A stretch of DNA of 64,000 nt, taken from NCBI GenBank assembly GCA_963724625.1, contig CAVRVO010000001.1, forward strand, positions 248,001-312,000, read 5' to 3'. Below the pieces are notes generated by a model, which was not told the DNA's origin, made no database searches, and saw nothing but the letters and a program-made list of their open reading frames with translations. A program made the position numbers and the translations under genes. The stretch's first letter is position 1, and each line of letters begins with the position of its first letter. This document shows, piece by piece, positions 38,326 to 47,778 of this stretch. The stretch comes from DATBVX01 sp963724625. GTDB taxonomy: Bacteria; Pseudomonadota; Gammaproteobacteria; Steroidobacterales; Steroidobacteraceae.

Positions 38326-39204
38326 ATGTCCTGGTTCGAGAAAATCATGCCCTCGCGGATCAAGACCGAACGGCGTACGCGTTCGGTGCCCGAAGGCGTG
38401 TGGATCAAGTGTCCGGCCTGCGACGCCGTGCTCTACCGGGCCGAGCTCGAGCGCAATATTCACGTCTGCCCGAAATGCGGCCATCACAACCGCATCGGCG
38501 CGCGCGAGCGCCTGCTGAAGTTCCTCGATCCCGGATCTGCGAGCGAGCTTGCGGCGGGCGTGGAACCGGACGATCCGCTCAAGTTCCGCGACAGCAAGCG
38601 CTATCGCGATCGATTGACCCAGGCGCAACGCTCGACTGGCGAGAAGGACGCGCTGATCGTGATGGCTGGAACGCTCAAGGGCCTGGAGGTCGTTGCAGCC
38701 GCATTTGAATTTCGGTTTCTGGGCGGCTCGATGGGCTCGGTCGTAGGTGAGCGCTTCGTGCGCGCGGTGGACCATTGCCTGGAGCATCGCATGGGGTTGG
38801 TGTGCTTCTCCGCGAGCGGCGGCGCCCGCATGCAGGAGGCGCTCTATTCGCTGCTGCAGATGTCGAAGACCAGCGCTGCGCTGGCACGGCTCGCCAAAGC
38901 GCGCTTGCCCTTCATATCGGTGCTTACTGATCCGACCACGGGCGGCGTGTCTGCCAGTCTCGCGATGCTGGGTGATGTAAATCTCGCCGAGCCGCGGGCG
39001 CTGATCGGCTTCGCCGGGCCGCGTGTGATCCAGCAAACCGTGCGCGAGACGTTGCCGGAGGGATTTCAGCGCAGCGAATTTCTGCTCGACCACGGAGCGC
39101 TCGACATGATCGTCGATCGCCGCGACTTGCGTGACCGGATCGGCGACCTGCTGCGCTTGCTCCTCAACAAGTCCTCCAACGGCACTACTGCGGATGGAGT
39201 GTGA
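38326..39204 (+). CDS. accD: Acetyl-CoA carboxylase carboxyltransferase subunit beta
   Basis: A 292-residue subunit of the carboxyltransferase that passes CO2 from biotin to acetyl-CoA for fatty acid synthesis. The N-terminal zinc ribbon uses Cys29, Cys32, Cys48 and Cys51 (CPAC...CPKC). The crotonase-like core has FEFRFLGGSMGSVVGERF and SASGGARMQEAL. It is tightly linked to truA and folC. Confidence 0.97.
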   Translation: MSWFEKIMPSRIKTERRTRSVPEGVWIKCPACDAVLYRAELERNIHVCPKCGHHNRIGARERLLKFLDPGSASELAAGVEPDDPLKFRDSKRYRDRLTQAQRSTGEKDALIVMAGTLKGLEVVAAAFEFRFLGGSMGSVVGERFVRAVDHCLEHRMGLVCFSASGGARMQEALYSLLQMSKTSAALARLAKARLPFISVLTDPTTGGVSASLAMLGDVNLAEPRALIGFAGPRVIQQTVRETLPEGFQRSEFLLDHGALDMIVDRRDLRDRIGDLLRLLLNKSSNGTTADGV

Positions 39205-39210
39205 GGGCCT

Positions 39211-40540
39211 GTGACGGCTGCCATGACAGCCATCAACATGCGTTTTCGCACTCTTGAGGAGTGGTTGCGGTGGCAGGAGAGTCTGCATCCGCACAGCATC
39301 GACCTCGGCCTGGAGCGCGTCAGCGCAGTGGCCACCGACCTCGGCTTGGCGCGGTTCAACTGCCCGGTGGTAACGGTTGGCGGCACCAACGGTAAGGGCT
39401 CCTGCGTGGCACTTCTGGAGGCGATGCTGGTCGCCGGGGGCTACCGCGTCGGAACTTTCACATCACCGCACCTGGTGCGTTACAACGAACGCATCAGGAT
39501 TCGCGGTCGCCTGGCTACAGACGATGAGCTGATCGACGCATTCGCGCGCATCGATGCCGCCCGAGGCGATCGCAGCCTCACCTTCTTCGAGTTCAATACG
39601 CTGGCCGCATTGCTGTTGTTTCAGCGTGAAACGCTCGATGCCGTGCTGCTCGAAGTCGGCCTCGGCGGGCGTCTGGATGCCGTCAACATCGTAGACGCGG
39701 ACGTGGCATTGCTGACCTCGGTCGCGCTCGATCACTGCGAATGGCTTGGCAACACCGTGGAGGAGATCGGGCGCGAAAAGGCCGGCATCTTCCGCGCCGG
39801 ACGCCCCGCCGTGTTCGGGACTGCAGCCATGCCGCAATCAGTGTTTGCAGCAGCGCACGCCCTGGGGGCGCAACTCAGGATTCCGGGCATCGACTTTCAT
39901 TTCCGCACGGCAACCGATTGCTGGGAATGGGCCGACCGCAATTGGCGCCTGCAGGACCTACCGCTGCCCGCACTGGCTGGACAGCGCCAGCCTGCCAATG
40001 CAGCGGCCGCGATCGCGTCTCTCTCTGCCTTGCGCGACCGTCTGCCCCTCGAAGCGGCCGCCGTTGCACGCGGTTTGCGCGAAGTGACGCTAAGGGGGCG
40101 CTTCGAGGTCGTGCAGGGCGAACCGCAGTGGATCCTGGACGTCGCGCACAATGCGGAGGCCACGGAACTCTTGGCGCACGAATCTGCGCGCGCTGCCTGC
40201 CAACGGCCGGACTCTGGCGGTCGTGGGTGTGCTCAGGGATAAGGACGCGGCCGCGCTCATCGCACCGCTGTTGCCGATCGTCGATCAGTGGATTGCCGCG
40301 GGCACCTCGGGTCCCAGAGGCATGAGCGCCACCGAACTTCGCTCGCGTGCGGCACCGAGGCTCGATAACCATTGCATCGAAGCAGCAGATATCGCCGAGG
40401 CGTGTCGCATCGCGCGCACCGAAGCGCGAGCGTGTGATCGCATAGTCGTGTTTGGTTCATTCCAGACGGTCGGGCCAGCACTCGAATGGTTGGAACGCGA
40501 GTCGAGCCCATCCGCTATACTCGCGCGCCGCGGACGGTAA
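39211..40540 (+). CDS. folC: Dihydrofolate synthase / folylpolyglutamate synthase (frameshifted as sequenced)
   Basis: A bifunctional Mur-ligase-like enzyme of about 440 residues that adds glutamate to dihydropteroate and to folates. ATP site VGGTNGKGSCVA, SPHLVRYNERI, VGLGGRLDAVN and DVAHNAEA are intact. The first frame fails after LLAHE near 40180; removing one G there joins it to LRALPANGRTLAVVGVLRDKD and a normal C-terminus ending FGSFQTVGPALEWL. The start may be GTG 39211, ATG 39223 or ATG 39238 (MRFRTLEEWL). It is followed by dedD, the usual neighbour. Confidence 0.88.
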
Positions 40541-40544
40541 CCCC

Positions 40545-41126
40545 ATGGAGACACGAGTCAAAGCGAGGCTCATCGGCGCGCTCATCCTGGTGGCGTTGAT
40601 CGTGCTGCTCGTGCCGGAAATGCTGTCGGGGCCGCGTCAGAATCAGAAATCCGCCAGAGATGGCGGTGCCGCGCAGACCTACACCATCGATCTCACCGCG
40701 CCGACCGCCCGGGTTGCGCCGAGTGTGACCGACAAGGCACCGCCAGCACCTCCTGCGCCGGCCGACGATCTCCCGACTGAGACTGTTCACGTGGAATCGA
40801 CATCCGAGCCTGCAGCCTCGCAAACGGCTGAAGAGCCGGCCTCGGGCCGAAGCGAATCGCCGCCGACTGAGGGCACCGCCGATGCCCGCGACCAATCTGA
40901 TTGGGTCGTGCAACTCGGCAGTTTCGCGAGTGGCGCCAATGCCGAGCGCCTTGTTGGTGAGCTCAAGTCGCGAGGCTACAAGGCCTTCGTGTCGCGGCTC
41001 GGCTCCGGTAGCCGCACTCGCTTTCGGGTTCGCGTCGGCCCCGAACAGGAACGTGCAGGCGCCGAGAATCTTGCGGAACGCCTGCGCCGCGACGGGCGCC
41101 AGGCAGTAGTTGTACCTAATTCTTGA
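40545..41126 (+). CDS. dedD: SPOR-domain protein, DedD-like
   Basis: A 193-residue inner-membrane protein. It has a short N-terminal cytoplasmic part, one membrane helix (LIGALILVALIVLLVPEML), a Pro/Ala/Thr-rich periplasmic linker, and a C-terminal SPOR domain (DWVVQLGSFASGANAERLVGEL) that binds denuded septal peptidoglycan. This is the DedD layout; DedD assists cell division. The folC-dedD-cvpA-purF context supports the name. ATG 40545 is used; a TATACT box lies 24-29 bp upstream. Confidence 0.9.
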   Translation: METRVKARLIGALILVALIVLLVPEMLSGPRQNQKSARDGGAAQTYTIDLTAPTARVAPSVTDKAPPAPPAPADDLPTETVHVESTSEPAASQTAEEPASGRSESPPTEGTADARDQSDWVVQLGSFASGANAERLVGELKSRGYKAFVSRLGSGSRTRFRVRVGPEQERAGAENLAERLRRDGRQAVVVPNS

Positions 41127-41225
41127 TCCTCGGGACCGGCGCCCTCATCTCGGCACTTCGGTTTCGCGGAGTGAGAACCCCATCAGTGTTTGCCAGATGC
41201 GAGGGAAGCGGGTGGTCAGTTCAGT

Positions 41226-41231
41226 TAGAAT
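41226..41231 (+). promoter_or_regulatory. -10 box upstream of cvpA-purF
   Basis: TAGAAT followed by GCGCGCC. The same 13 bases occur upstream of tRNA-Lys at 53317. No clear -35. Confidence 0.35.
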
Positions 41232-41267
41232 GCGCGCCTTCTCGAGGGCGGAGTACTTGCGCTCTGC

Positions 41268-41753
41268 ATGAACGGCGCTGACTGGATCATCCTGAGCATC
41301 ATTGCCATCTCCTCGCTTGTCGGCGCCTGGCGCGGCTTCATGCGTGAGGCGATCTCGTTGGGGGCATGGGTGATTGGGGTCTGGCTCGCGTGGACTTTCG
41401 CGGGCGTGCTCGAGCCACATCTGGGAGGTCTGCTGGCTCACGACCAGGTGAGGGTCTGGGTCGCGCGATTGATCATCCTGGTGGGAGTAGTGTTGCTGGG
41501 AGTCGTGGTCGGGTTCTTCGTGACCCGCTTCGCCCACTACTCGCCGTTCGGTAACACGGATCGGCTGCTCGGCATTTTGTTCGGATTACTGCGCGGAGCA
41601 ATCATCGTGGGACTGTTTGCGATCCTGGGACAGCTCGTGAAGCTCGACGAGGAGTCGTGGTGGAAACGCTCAGCGCTGATGCCTTATGCGGGCATCGTCG
41701 GCGAATGGATGCGCTCCGTTGCCGACGACGTGGAACTGCCTGAGCCCAGGTAA
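41268..41753 (+). CDS. cvpA: CvpA family inner-membrane protein
   Basis: A 161-residue protein with four predicted membrane helices, beginning MNGADWIILSIIAISSLVGAWRGF, with RGFMREAISLG typical of the family. CvpA is known for colicin V production and for membrane stress tolerance; its molecular job is unclear. It lies directly before purF, as in many gammaproteobacteria. Confidence 0.93.
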   Translation: MNGADWIILSIIAISSLVGAWRGFMREAISLGAWVIGVWLAWTFAGVLEPHLGGLLAHDQVRVWVARLIILVGVVLLGVVVGFFVTRFAHYSPFGNTDRLLGILFGLLRGAIIVGLFAILGQLVKLDEESWWKRSALMPYAGIVGEWMRSVADDVELPEPR

Positions 41754-41771
41754 CTTCGGGAGCAGACTGTA

Positions 41772-43283
41772 GTGTGCGGCATCGTCGGCATGGTCGGAAC
41801 TTCGGTTGTCAACCAGCGTATCTACGACGCATTGACGGTCCTGCAGCATCGAGGCCAGGACGCCGCAGGCATCATGACCTCCCAGGACGGAGAGCTGTTT
41901 CAGCGCAAGGGCAGTGGCCTGGTGCGCGACGTGTTCCAGCAGCGTCACATGTTGCAGCTGAAGGGAAACGCCGGGATCGGGCATGTGCGCTATCCAACCG
42001 CGGGTTGTGACAGCGCCCAGGAGGCGCAGCCCTTCTATGTAAATGCCCCGTACGGAATCTGTCTGGCACACAACGGCAATCTCACCAACATGGCTGAGCT
42101 CGCCGAGGTACTGGTGCGCGAGGATCGCCGCCACCTCAACACCGAATCCGATTCGGAAGTGCTGCTGAACGTATTCGCCTCCGAGCTGCAGCGCGTCGGC
42201 ACGCCACGCATCACGCCAGCCGATGTCTTCGCCGCGTTGAGCGCGGTCTATCGTCGTTGCCGCGGCGGTTACGCGGTGGTCGCGATGATCATCGGGCACG
42301 GTATCCTCGGCTTTCGCGACCCGCATGGCATTCGGCCGCTGGTGATCGGCAAGCGCGATACCAGCAAGGGCTCCGAATACATGCTCGCGTCGGAAAGCGT
42401 CGCCCTCGACATGCTGGGCTTCGAGATGGTGCGTGATGTCGCGCCGGGCGAAGTGGTGTTCATTGACGAGCAGGGCCGCTTCTACGCGCAGCAGTGCGTG
42501 GCCGGCGCGCGGCACACGCCGTGCATTTTCGAATATGTATATTTTGCGCGCCCGGACTCGATCATCGACAACATCTCGGTCTACAAGGCCCGGCTGCGCA
42601 TGGGCGAGCGGCTCGCGGAGCAGATCCGGCGCGACCGTCCGGATCATGACATCGACGTGGTAATCCCCATTCCGGACACCAGCCGCACCAGTGCGGTCCA
42701 GGTCGCGCAGCTCCTCGGTGTGAAGTACCGGGAAGGATTCATCAAGAATCGCTATATCGGTCGCACCTTCATCATGCCCGGGCAGGAGCAGCGCGAGAAA
42801 TCAGTGCGCAGCAAGCTCAATGCGATCGACCTGGAATTTCGTGGCAAGAACGTACTGCTGGTCGATGATTCGATCGTGCGCGGCACGACGTCGGCGCAGA
42901 TCATCGAGATGGCACGAGAGGCGGGAGCTCGCAAGGTTTACTTCGCCTCTGCCGCGCCGCCGGTTCGGTTCCCGAACGTCTACGGCATCGACATGCCCGC
43001 GACTTCGGAACTTGTGGCGGCGGATCGAAGCGATCAAGAGGTGGCCGACATCATCGGCGCGGACTGGCTCATCTATCAGAGCCTCGATGACCTCGTGCAC
43101 GCGGTGCGTCACGATAACGCCAAGATCGAAGAATTCGATACCTCCTGTTTCTCCGGCGAATACGTGACCGGGGATGTCACACCGGAGTACCTGCAGCGCC
43201 TGCAGACCGAGCGCTCCGACGAGGCCAAGTCACGCCGCCGGGCTGAGCGCCGCCGCACGCTGCGCGCCGTACGGCCGGTTTAA
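41772..43283 (+). CDS. purF: Amidophosphoribosyltransferase
   Basis: A 503-residue enzyme for the first committed step of purine synthesis: PRPP plus glutamine gives phosphoribosylamine. The GTG start puts the catalytic N-terminal nucleophile at Cys2 (MCGIVGMVG). The glutaminase domain comes first, then the phosphoribosyltransferase domain with VLLVDDSIVRGTTSAQII (PRPP loop). A long C-terminal Arg-rich tail is seen. It begins 18 bases after cvpA. Confidence 0.97.
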   Translation: MCGIVGMVGTSVVNQRIYDALTVLQHRGQDAAGIMTSQDGELFQRKGSGLVRDVFQQRHMLQLKGNAGIGHVRYPTAGCDSAQEAQPFYVNAPYGICLAHNGNLTNMAELAEVLVREDRRHLNTESDSEVLLNVFASELQRVGTPRITPADVFAALSAVYRRCRGGYAVVAMIIGHGILGFRDPHGIRPLVIGKRDTSKGSEYMLASESVALDMLGFEMVRDVAPGEVVFIDEQGRFYAQQCVAGARHTPCIFEYVYFARPDSIIDNISVYKARLRMGERLAEQIRRDRPDHDIDVVIPIPDTSRTSAVQVAQLLGVKYREGFIKNRYIGRTFIMPGQEQREKSVRSKLNAIDLEFRGKNVLLVDDSIVRGTTSAQIIEMAREAGARKVYFASAAPPVRFPNVYGIDMPATSELVAADRSDQEVADIIGADWLIYQSLDDLVHAVRHDNAKIEEFDTSCFSGEYVTGDVTPEYLQRLQTERSDEAKSRRRAERRRTLRAVRPV

Positions 43284-43322
43284 CCGCGCCGATTCGCCCA
43301 GGCGGCGAATTCGTGCAATTCC

Positions 43323-44546
43323 ATGAATGAGGGGCACTCGCTCCTGCTCGGTATCTGGCAACAGGCGCTTGCCGCAGTGGACGGCCGCCGTCGGGTTCGC
43401 GAAGCGCTGACAGGCGTGCCTGCTGGCGATCCGTGGCAGATCGTCGCCGTTGGTAAGGCCGCAGCGGCGATGACACTCGGCGCGATCGACGCGCAGGCAC
43501 CACTGGTCGCGCACGCGCTGGTCATTTCAAAGGCCGGCCACTTTCCCGCCGAACTCGATTCCCATGCACGCGTCGAGCAACTCGTGGCCGGCCATCCTGT
43601 ACCCGACGAAGACACGCTCGCGGCGGGTGCTCGATTGCTCGATCTTCTGGCATCGCTGCCGTCGGATCGACGCATCCTGTTTCTCATCTCCGGTGGCAGC
43701 TCGAGCCTGGTCGAAGTGTTGCCTGGGGGCGCGAGCCTGCAAGAGTTGCAGCGAGTGAACGCCTGGGCGCTTGCGAGCGGACGGGACATCAAGGCGCTGA
43801 ACTCGATTCGCAAACGCTTCTCGATGCTCAAGGGTGGCCGCTTGCTGACTCATCTGGGCGGTCGCGAAGTGCTGGCCCTGTTGATCTCCGATGTTCCAGG
43901 CGACGATCCGAACACGATCGGGTCTGGTCTCGTCGGAGAGCCAACGGTCGAGGCCCTGCCGTCGGGCCTGCCGTCCTGGCTTAGCGCATTCCTTGCAAGG
44001 ACTTCTGCTGTCGACCCTGCCGTGTCCTCATGCAGGATCACGCGGCGGGTCGTCGCGACGCTCGACGACGCTCTGGCGGCCGCAGAGCAAGCAGGACGCG
44101 CGATGGGCCTCGCGACTCGCAGAGCTCCAGCACGATTCGCCGGTGATGCCGTTGAGCTCGCCACCAGTTTTTGCCACGAGCTCGAAGTGGGTCCGACGGG
44201 TTTGCGCATCTGGGGTGGAGAATCGACGGTGCGCCTGCCTGTGAACCCGGGTCGCGGCGGGCGCAATCAGCATCTGGCGCTCGCCGCCGCACGGCTCCTG
44301 GTATCGCACGATGAGTTAACACTGTTCGCGGCCGGCACGGACGGCACCGACGGCGTCACATCTGACGCTGGAGCGATTGTCGACAGCGAGACAGTCGAGC
44401 GCGGAACGCTCAGTGGCCTCGATGCCGACGATTGCCTCGCCAGGGCCGATTCAGGGGCCTTTCTGGAGGCTTCCGGCGATCTCGTGCATTCCGGGCCGAC
44501 AGGAACCAACGTGGGCGACCTCGTGCTCGGTATCAAGCGAGTGTGA
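43323..44546 (+). CDS. Glycerate 2-kinase (GckA/TtuD family, MOFRL domain)
   Basis: A 407-residue kinase of the DUF4147/MOFRL family that phosphorylates glycerate to 2-phosphoglycerate. Motifs: VAVGKAAAAM, FLISGGSSSL, SIRKRFSMLKGGRL, GGRNQHLALAAA and FAAGTDGTDGVTSDAGA, all in family order. No glyoxylate or tartrate genes are adjacent, so the pathway it serves is not visible. It begins 39 bases after purF. Confidence 0.88.
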   Translation: MNEGHSLLLGIWQQALAAVDGRRRVREALTGVPAGDPWQIVAVGKAAAAMTLGAIDAQAPLVAHALVISKAGHFPAELDSHARVEQLVAGHPVPDEDTLAAGARLLDLLASLPSDRRILFLISGGSSSLVEVLPGGASLQELQRVNAWALASGRDIKALNSIRKRFSMLKGGRLLTHLGGREVLALLISDVPGDDPNTIGSGLVGEPTVEALPSGLPSWLSAFLARTSAVDPAVSSCRITRRVVATLDDALAAAEQAGRAMGLATRRAPARFAGDAVELATSFCHELEVGPTGLRIWGGESTVRLPVNPGRGGRNQHLALAAARLLVSHDELTLFAAGTDGTDGVTSDAGAIVDSETVERGTLSGLDADDCLARADSGAFLEASGDLVHSGPTGTNVGDLVLGIKRV

Positions 44547-44625
44547 CGGGCATCACATTCGCGCCCCGCAATCCGATGTGATTGAATGCGCCGGGCGTTA
44601 ACAGCGTGCATCCGGGTCGCAGTGC

Positions 44626-45891
44626 ATGACGGTCAAGCTTCTGCTGATCGACGATGAAGCGGTGTTCCGCCAGCTTCTACGCCATCACATCACCATCGAG
44701 TGGCCGGACGCGGCGATCACCGAGCATGATCCCGTTGTCGACGGAAAGCTCGCGCCCGAATTCACCGCCGCAGGTTTCGAAGCAGTAGTCCTCGATCAGG
44801 ATCTCGCCGCGGAGAAGGGCCTTGAATGGCTCGCGGAGCTGAGCGCGCGACCGGGCTTTCCACCGATCATCTTTCTGACGCCGACGAGCGAGGACGCGGT
44901 AGTGCTGCCCGCGCTACGTGCCGGTGCCGAAGCGTGCATCAGCAAGACCAAGATTGATCACCGGCGCTTCATCGGCGCGTTGCGCGAGGCGACGCGCAAG
45001 CGCAAGCGTCAGCTCACCCTCTTGCGCGGCACTGCGCAGCAGCAGCAAGCCTATCGGTTCGGCAACGTGACCATTCGCGGCCAGCGCTACGTTCGCACCA
45101 TCGCAACGGGTGCCATCGCGACTGTCTACCTGGCGGAGAGCGAGCGCGTCGGAGCGCTCGTAGTGCTCAAGGTACTGAGCCAGGTTCCGGACGTCGTGGA
45201 GGGCAGAGGTACTTTCGATCGCTTTCTGCAGGAATACGAAGTGGTGTCAAAGGTCGAACACCCGAACGTGGTGCGAATTTACGACCTGGGCATCGCGGAC
45301 GACCATGCGTACATCGCGATGGAGTACTTTGGCGCCGGCGATCTGCGTTCGCGGATGCGGCAGAAGGTTTCTCCAGCACAAGCAATCGTGTATCTGAGGC
45401 AGATGGCGGCCGCGTTACAGGCGATTCATGGCGTCGGCGTTCTGCATCGCGACCTCAAGCCGGGCAACGTCATGCTGCGCGCCAACGGCTCGCTGGCGCT
45501 GATCGACTTCGGGCTCGCGAAGCAGCTTCAGCTGGACGCGGAGATCACTGCGACCGGCGAGATCTTTGGCACGCCGTACTACATGAGCCCGGAACAGGGT
45601 CATGGTGCCGAAGTCGATGAGCGCAGCGATATCTACAGCCTGGGCGTGCTCTTCTTCGAGATGCTGATGGGAAAGAAACCTTATCTCGCCGGTACCCCGA
45701 TGGCTGTGATCTACAAGCACAGCCACGCGCCGCTGCCACCACTCGAAGAAGAGATGGCGCACCTCGAGCCACTGGTCCACAGGCTGCTCGCCAAGGAACC
45801 GCGCGAGCGCTATCAAAGTGCCGAGGAGTTGATCCGGGCAATCGACGAGTTGCCAGTCGAGCAGGCTGAACCGGCTGCCGTCAGGGCGTGA
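44626..45891 (+). CDS. Receiver-domain serine/threonine protein kinase
   Basis: A 421-residue fusion of a response-regulator receiver (residues 1-125) and a Hanks-type kinase (about 150-405). The receiver has the acidic pair Asp9-Asp10, phospho-acceptor Asp57 (VVLDQDL), Thr85 and Lys107. The kinase has VVLKVL (catalytic Lys), HRDLKPGN, DFGLAK and SPEQ; its glycine loop is atypical (ATGAIATVY). There is no membrane segment. This suggests a two-component phosphorelay that switches a Ser/Thr kinase; the partner histidine kinase is not nearby. It overlaps miaE by GTGA. Confidence 0.88.
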   Translation: MTVKLLLIDDEAVFRQLLRHHITIEWPDAAITEHDPVVDGKLAPEFTAAGFEAVVLDQDLAAEKGLEWLAELSARPGFPPIIFLTPTSEDAVVLPALRAGAEACISKTKIDHRRFIGALREATRKRKRQLTLLRGTAQQQQAYRFGNVTIRGQRYVRTIATGAIATVYLAESERVGALVVLKVLSQVPDVVEGRGTFDRFLQEYEVVSKVEHPNVVRIYDLGIADDHAYIAMEYFGAGDLRSRMRQKVSPAQAIVYLRQMAAALQAIHGVGVLHRDLKPGNVMLRANGSLALIDFGLAKQLQLDAEITATGEIFGTPYYMSPEQGHGAEVDERSDIYSLGVLFFEMLMGKKPYLAGTPMAVIYKHSHAPLPPLEEEMAHLEPLVHRLLAKEPRERYQSAEELIRAIDELPVEQAEPAAVRA

Positions 45892-46532
45892 GCGTGACAT
45901 CGACGCGAGTGTCGGGTGAGGACCCGACTCCAGACCCATTCGACCTCCTGTGTGTCGCGACGCCGGCCAGCTGGATTGACGCCGCTTGTTTGCACTGGCA
46001 GGAATTGCTGCTTGATCATGCGAACTGTGAAAAGAAAGCGGCCTCGACCGCTCTCAGTCTGATCTTTACCTATGCAGACGATCCGGCGCTCACTTGCGAG
46101 TTGTCGCGCCTGGCGCGCGAGGAGCTGCGTCACTTCGAACAGGTGCAACGAATGCTGTCGAGGCTGCGCGTGCCGTATCGCCGCATGCAACCGGGGCGCT
46201 ATGCCGAAACACTCCGCCGCGCGGTGCGCACGAATGAGCCTGGGCGCCGAATGGACCTTCTGATCTGCGGGGCGCTCATCGAGGCGCGTTCCTGTGAACG
46301 CTTCGCAGCGATCGCACCGAAGCTGGAGGAGCCGTTACGCGGCTTCTACACTGGCCTCGCCGAAGCCGAAGCGCGGCACTTCGAGATCTACTTGGACTTC
46401 GCGGTACGGATGGCGGCGGATGACGCCATCGGCACCCGAAAGCGCGAGTTAGCAAAGCTAGAGGCGGAATTGATTGAAACGCCGGATGCTCAGTTTCGTT
46501 TTCATTCCGGCGTGCCCGCCGGCTCCGGCTGA
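45888..46532 (+). CDS. miaE: tRNA-(ms2io6A)-hydroxylase MiaE
   Basis: A 214-residue di-iron monooxygenase that hydroxylates 2-methylthio-isopentenyl-adenosine at tRNA position 37. Di-iron ligands appear in ANCEKKAAST, REELRHFEQV, LICGALIEARSCERF and EAEARHFEIY. The length fits MiaE. The GTG start overlaps the upstream stop. Confidence 0.9.
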   Translation: MSVTSTRVSGEDPTPDPFDLLCVATPASWIDAACLHWQELLLDHANCEKKAASTALSLIFTYADDPALTCELSRLAREELRHFEQVQRMLSRLRVPYRRMQPGRYAETLRRAVRTNEPGRRMDLLICGALIEARSCERFAAIAPKLEEPLRGFYTGLAEAEARHFEIYLDFAVRMAADDAIGTRKRELAKLEAELIETPDAQFRFHSGVPAGSG

Positions 46533-46547
46533 ATGCGGTGATGCACG

Positions 46548-47049
46548 GTGATCCTGCGCATCGTTGAGGCTGATACGACCACGCTGCCAACTCGTGCATG
46601 CGTTATTCAGCGAGTACGCCGCCTGGCTCAATATCGATCTGGAGTTTCAGAACTTCAAACACGAGCTGGCGGATCTTCCCGGAGCCTATGGAGGGCCGCG
46701 CGGCGCCTTGTTGCTCGCCTGGATCGACGATGCGATCGCTGGTTGCGTTGCGATGCGACCACTCGAGGCCGGGATCTGCGAGATGAAGCGATTGTGGGTG
46801 CGACCGGAGTTTCGTGGCCGGGGCGTTGGTGAGGCCCTGGCACGCGCGATCATGCAGCGAGCCGCGCAATCCGGCTACGTGCGTATGCGCCTCGATACAC
46901 TTCCAAAGATGGCGGCAGCGCAATCGATCTACGCGGCCTTGGGCTTTCAGCCGATTGGTCCCTATTACCGCAATCCAGACGCCTGTACGGTGTATCTGGA
47001 AGCGCAACTGCTGGCGAGCGCAGAACCGGCGGGCAGAGCCGACGTCTAG
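46548..47049 (+). CDS. GNAT family N-acetyltransferase (frameshifted as sequenced)
   Basis: About 165 residues of the GNAT fold. The N-terminus MILRIVEADTTTLP lies in one frame from GTG 46548; the rest (LVHALFSEYAAWLNIDL..., acetyl-CoA loop RPEFRGRGVGEALA, LDTLPKMAAAQSIYAALGF) lies in another. One extra A at about 46590 explains the break. The C-terminal region resembles small-molecule or amino-acid acetyltransferases. Substrate unknown. Its TAG stop overlaps the stop of convergent lpxH. Confidence 0.7.
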
Positions 47050-47772
47050 TGTCGGCTCAGGCTCTGCAGGGCGAAGCCTTTTTCGTCCCAGCGCAGGACG
47101 CTCCCCTGCTCATGCCAATCGCCGAGAACGATTCGCGCCGCAGGCGAGCCGTCGAGGTCGAAGCGATGAACGTCGGGCCGGTGTGTGTGGCCATGCAGGA
47201 GCAGGTTTCACACTGGCAGCCCGCATCGCCGCCAGCACCGCCTGGGAGTTCACATCCATGATGGCGTCCATCGCCTGGGCGATATGAGCCTTGCTGCCGG
47301 CGCGCGCCTGTTCGGCGAGCATCAAGCGTTGGTCGTGGCTCAGCGCCAGGAACATTTCCTGCCAGCCCGGATCGCGCACCATGGCGCGCAGCTTCTGGTA
47401 AGCGTGATCGTCCGTGCAGAGTGCGTCACCATGCATCGTCAGCACCCGCTCGCCATACAGGCTGATGATCGTCGGATCCTCGAGCAGGCGGCAGCCGCTC
47501 TCAGCGCAGAAACGCTGGCCGAGCAGAAAATCCCGGTTGCCATGCATGACGTAGCAGGGCACGCCGGCTGAAGTCAGCGCCTTCAACGCGGCGATGACGC
47601 GCTGTTTCTCTACATCGGGATCGTCATCGCCGATCCAGACTTCGAATAGATCGCCCAGGATGTAGAGCGCCGCGGCTTCGCGCGCTTCGCCCGCGAGGAA
47701 CTGCAAGAACTGCCCCGTGATTTCGGGGTGCTGAGCGTCGAGGTGCAGGTCCGAGACGAACAGCGTTTTCAT
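47046..47772 (-). CDS. lpxH: UDP-2,3-diacylglucosamine diphosphatase (frameshifted as sequenced)
   Basis: About 241 residues; a calcineurin-like metallophosphatase that makes lipid X in lipid A synthesis. Metal motifs: FVSDLHLD, GDLFEVWIGDDD, MHGNRDFLLG and, in the second frame, LLLHGHTHRPDVHRF. The frame is lost at the AAA (minus strand) at 47206-47208; one A fewer restores a standard C-terminus ending at TAG 47048-47046. This convergent stop overlaps that of the GNAT gene (CTAG). Confidence 0.88.
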
Positions 47773-47778
47773 TTCGAG

